DNA of 64,000 nt from a virus: positions 1 through 64,000 of IMG/VR virus record IMGVR_UViG_3300037010_001749; one strand, written 5' to 3'. Every line of letters begins with the position of its first letter. The first letter of the stretch is position 1. Both the position numbers and the translations under genes were made by a program. The notes beneath the pieces were generated by a model. That model searched no databases. It was given only the letters and a program-made list of their open reading frames with translations, and was not told where the DNA came from. Of this stretch, positions 63,148-64,000 are shown piece by piece.

Positions 63148-63595
63148 GAAAGGAGAGGACAGCGACCATCTCCCGGGCCTGGTCGGGCATCACGTAGTCG
63201 ATGCCCGACTCACCGGGCCTGACGTCGGCCATGAGGTCGATCGACACCCGCTCGAAGGCAAGCAGGCGCAGATGGCTGCGTATGGCCGACTCGTTCCGGG
63301 CGGTCACCCACATAGGTGGCGCGCTCGGGCTGTCGTCGATGGTCAGCTGATAGACCTTGGGGCTCCGCTGGGCCCGGTCCTCGGGCCAGCCGAAAACCTT
63401 GGCCGCCTCGTGGGCCAGCCAGCATTCGAAATCGCTGCAGCTGCCGTCCAGGGTCTTGCGGCCCTCCAGGTAGGCCCAGACAACCTCGAGGGTGCGGGCA
63501 GCGAAGTCGCGGGGGTCGGGGCAGAAGTTGGGCTCGCGGTCCATGCGCTCTGCGCAGGCACCGCGGACGAACATGCGGAGATGGTTGAGTTCCAT
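63134..63595 (-). CDS. Hypothetical protein
   Basis: 153 residues from ATG 63595. Helical first half with FCPDPRDFAARTLEVVWAYL and an acidic middle; ends MVAVLSFLLNA. The element at 63604 provides AAGGAG. Unknown. Confidence 0.66.
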   Translation of the reverse strand: MELNHLRMFVRGACAERMDREPNFCPDPRDFAARTLEVVWAYLEGRKTLDGSCSDFECWLAHEAAKVFGWPEDRAQRSPKVYQLTIDDSPSAPPMWVTARNESAIRSHLRLLAFERVSIDLMADVRPGESGIDYVMPDQAREMVAVLSFLLNA

Positions 63596-63603
63596 GTAGA
63601 TGC

Positions 63604-63619
63604 TCCTTAGGGTTGGGGA
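63604..63619 (-). repeat. Stop/SD junction element 25
   Basis: TCCTTAG-GG-TTGGGGA; AAGGAG for ATG 63595. The upstream gene stops just before it (TGA 63624). Confidence 0.9.
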
Positions 63620-63623
63620 AGGG

Positions 63624-63860
63624 TCAGCGCAGGTTGATGTAGCCGGGCATGCCCACAGCTCGGGCGAACAGGTTTGCGTCGTGCCTGTTCGCAAGGTGTT
63701 GGATCAGGTACTTGGACAGGCTCACGGCTTCGTCGCTGAGCCGGCGTGCCTCGATGAACTGCTCCATGGTGACCTGGTCAAAGTGACCGGTCATCGGCAC
63801 GTGCTTGCCTATACGTGCTCTGAGCGGACGCGCCATGCGGCAGATCGTTTTTGGGTGCAA
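63624..63860 (-). CDS. Hypothetical protein
   Basis: 78 residues from TTG 63860, six bases after AAGGAG of the element at 63868. GHFDQVTMEQFIEARRLSDE, then a helical end. First clearly coding gene at the right edge. Unknown. Confidence 0.62.
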   Translation of the reverse strand: MHPKTICRMARPLRARIGKHVPMTGHFDQVTMEQFIEARRLSDEAVSLSKYLIQHLANRHDANLFARAVGMPGYINLR

Positions 63861-63867
63861 GGTTCTC

Positions 63868-63884
63868 TCCTTAGGGGCTAGGGA
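63868..63884 (-). repeat. Stop/SD junction element 26
   Basis: TCCTTAG-GGG-CTAGGGA; AAGGAG for TTG 63860. Confidence 0.9.
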
Positions 63885-63928
63885 AGGGGCTGGTTCGGTG
63901 GGTCTACGTGTTGCTGGTCGTAGGAGTC

Positions 63929-63944
63929 TCCTTAGGGTTGGGGA
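63929..63944 (-). repeat. Stop/SD junction element 27
   Basis: TCCTTAG-GG-TTGGGGA. No ATG, GTG or TTG follows at usable distance, and element 26 lies 45 bases on; a gene seems to be missing between them. The remaining bases to 64000 show no gene that can be supported. Confidence 0.85.
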
Positions 63945-64000
63945 AGTAACTTAGTTACGGGGTTGGGCGAAACTGCGGAACAGAGGCGGTTACAACTGCG

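Noticed and set aside
1-64000. tRNA genes and a phage integrase or attP site
   Set aside because: No cloverleaf, tyrosine/serine recombinase motif or obvious att core could be supported by reading; the excisionase-like gene alone is not enough to call the phage temperate.

Overview
The window is about 64 kb of a tailed-phage genome (Caudoviricetes). The tail genes read as a siphovirus with a long non-contractile tail: tail tube, tail-assembly chaperones with a -1 frameshift, a 1,647-residue tape measure, a DUF1833/NlpC-P60/J-like tip module and fibre proteins. Head and packaging genes are not in the window, and the first gene is cut by the left edge. High G+C, the type of small accessory genes and the attC sequences fit a betaproteobacterial (Burkholderiales-like) host. 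That is inference; no tRNA or host gene proves it. One excisionase-like protein is present, but no integrase or repressor was found.

Layout. 1-18.09 kb (+ strand): HNH endonuclease remnant, tail completion protein, tail tube protein followed by an intrinsic terminator (2100-2122), chaperones, tape measure, tail tip, fibre, a membrane-tailed endolysin, nested Rz/Rz1, and a 1,041-residue LamG-repeat tail protein. 18.08-34.3 kb (- strand): an SbcC/SbcD-like recombination pair, a PD-(D/E)XK nuclease, a zinc ribbon overlapping an HNH gene, a three-domain DNA polymerase I, two nucleotide pyrophosphohydrolase-like proteins, a DnaQ-type exonuclease, an archaeo-eukaryotic-type primase-helicase and an SF2 helicase. 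34.2-44.6 kb and 50.4-63.9 kb (- strand): tightly packed operons of small accessory genes, most joined by ATGA, GTGA or TGATG overlaps.

Two structures stand out. First, 44,622-50,336 is an integron-type gene-cassette array: eleven complete attC sites plus a half-site at each edge, about twelve cassettes, and no integron integrase in the window (a CALIN-like cluster). All cassette genes run on the - strand, opposite to the usual attC polarity. In five cassettes the start codon, and often the ribosome-binding site, lies inside the attC, so attC encodes the first 19-24 residues. In others the attC core GTTARRY supplies the TAA stop. The cargo is phage-like: a probable Acb2-type cyclic-nucleotide sponge, a DUF551-like protein, a DEDD exonuclease, an XRE regulator and a PCxRWG protein. 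The array entered exactly at a phage start codon, so the phage ribosome-binding site now drives an attC leader ORF.

Second, 27 copies of a short dyad element, + strand TCCTTAG-N2/3-YTRRGGA, lie between 41.7 and 63.9 kb, mostly at gene junctions. On the coding strand its right arm is CTAAGGAG: a TAA stop for the upstream gene fused to a near-perfect Shine-Dalgarno for the next one. It resembles in concept the start-associated sequences of some mycobacteriophages and may be a coupling, sequestering or operator element.

How it fits together: the left module builds the tail and lyses the host. The central module replicates and recombines DNA and edits nucleotide pools. The right arm is an early or accessory region that the phage can diversify both through cassette exchange and through modular genes separated by a standard intercistronic element.
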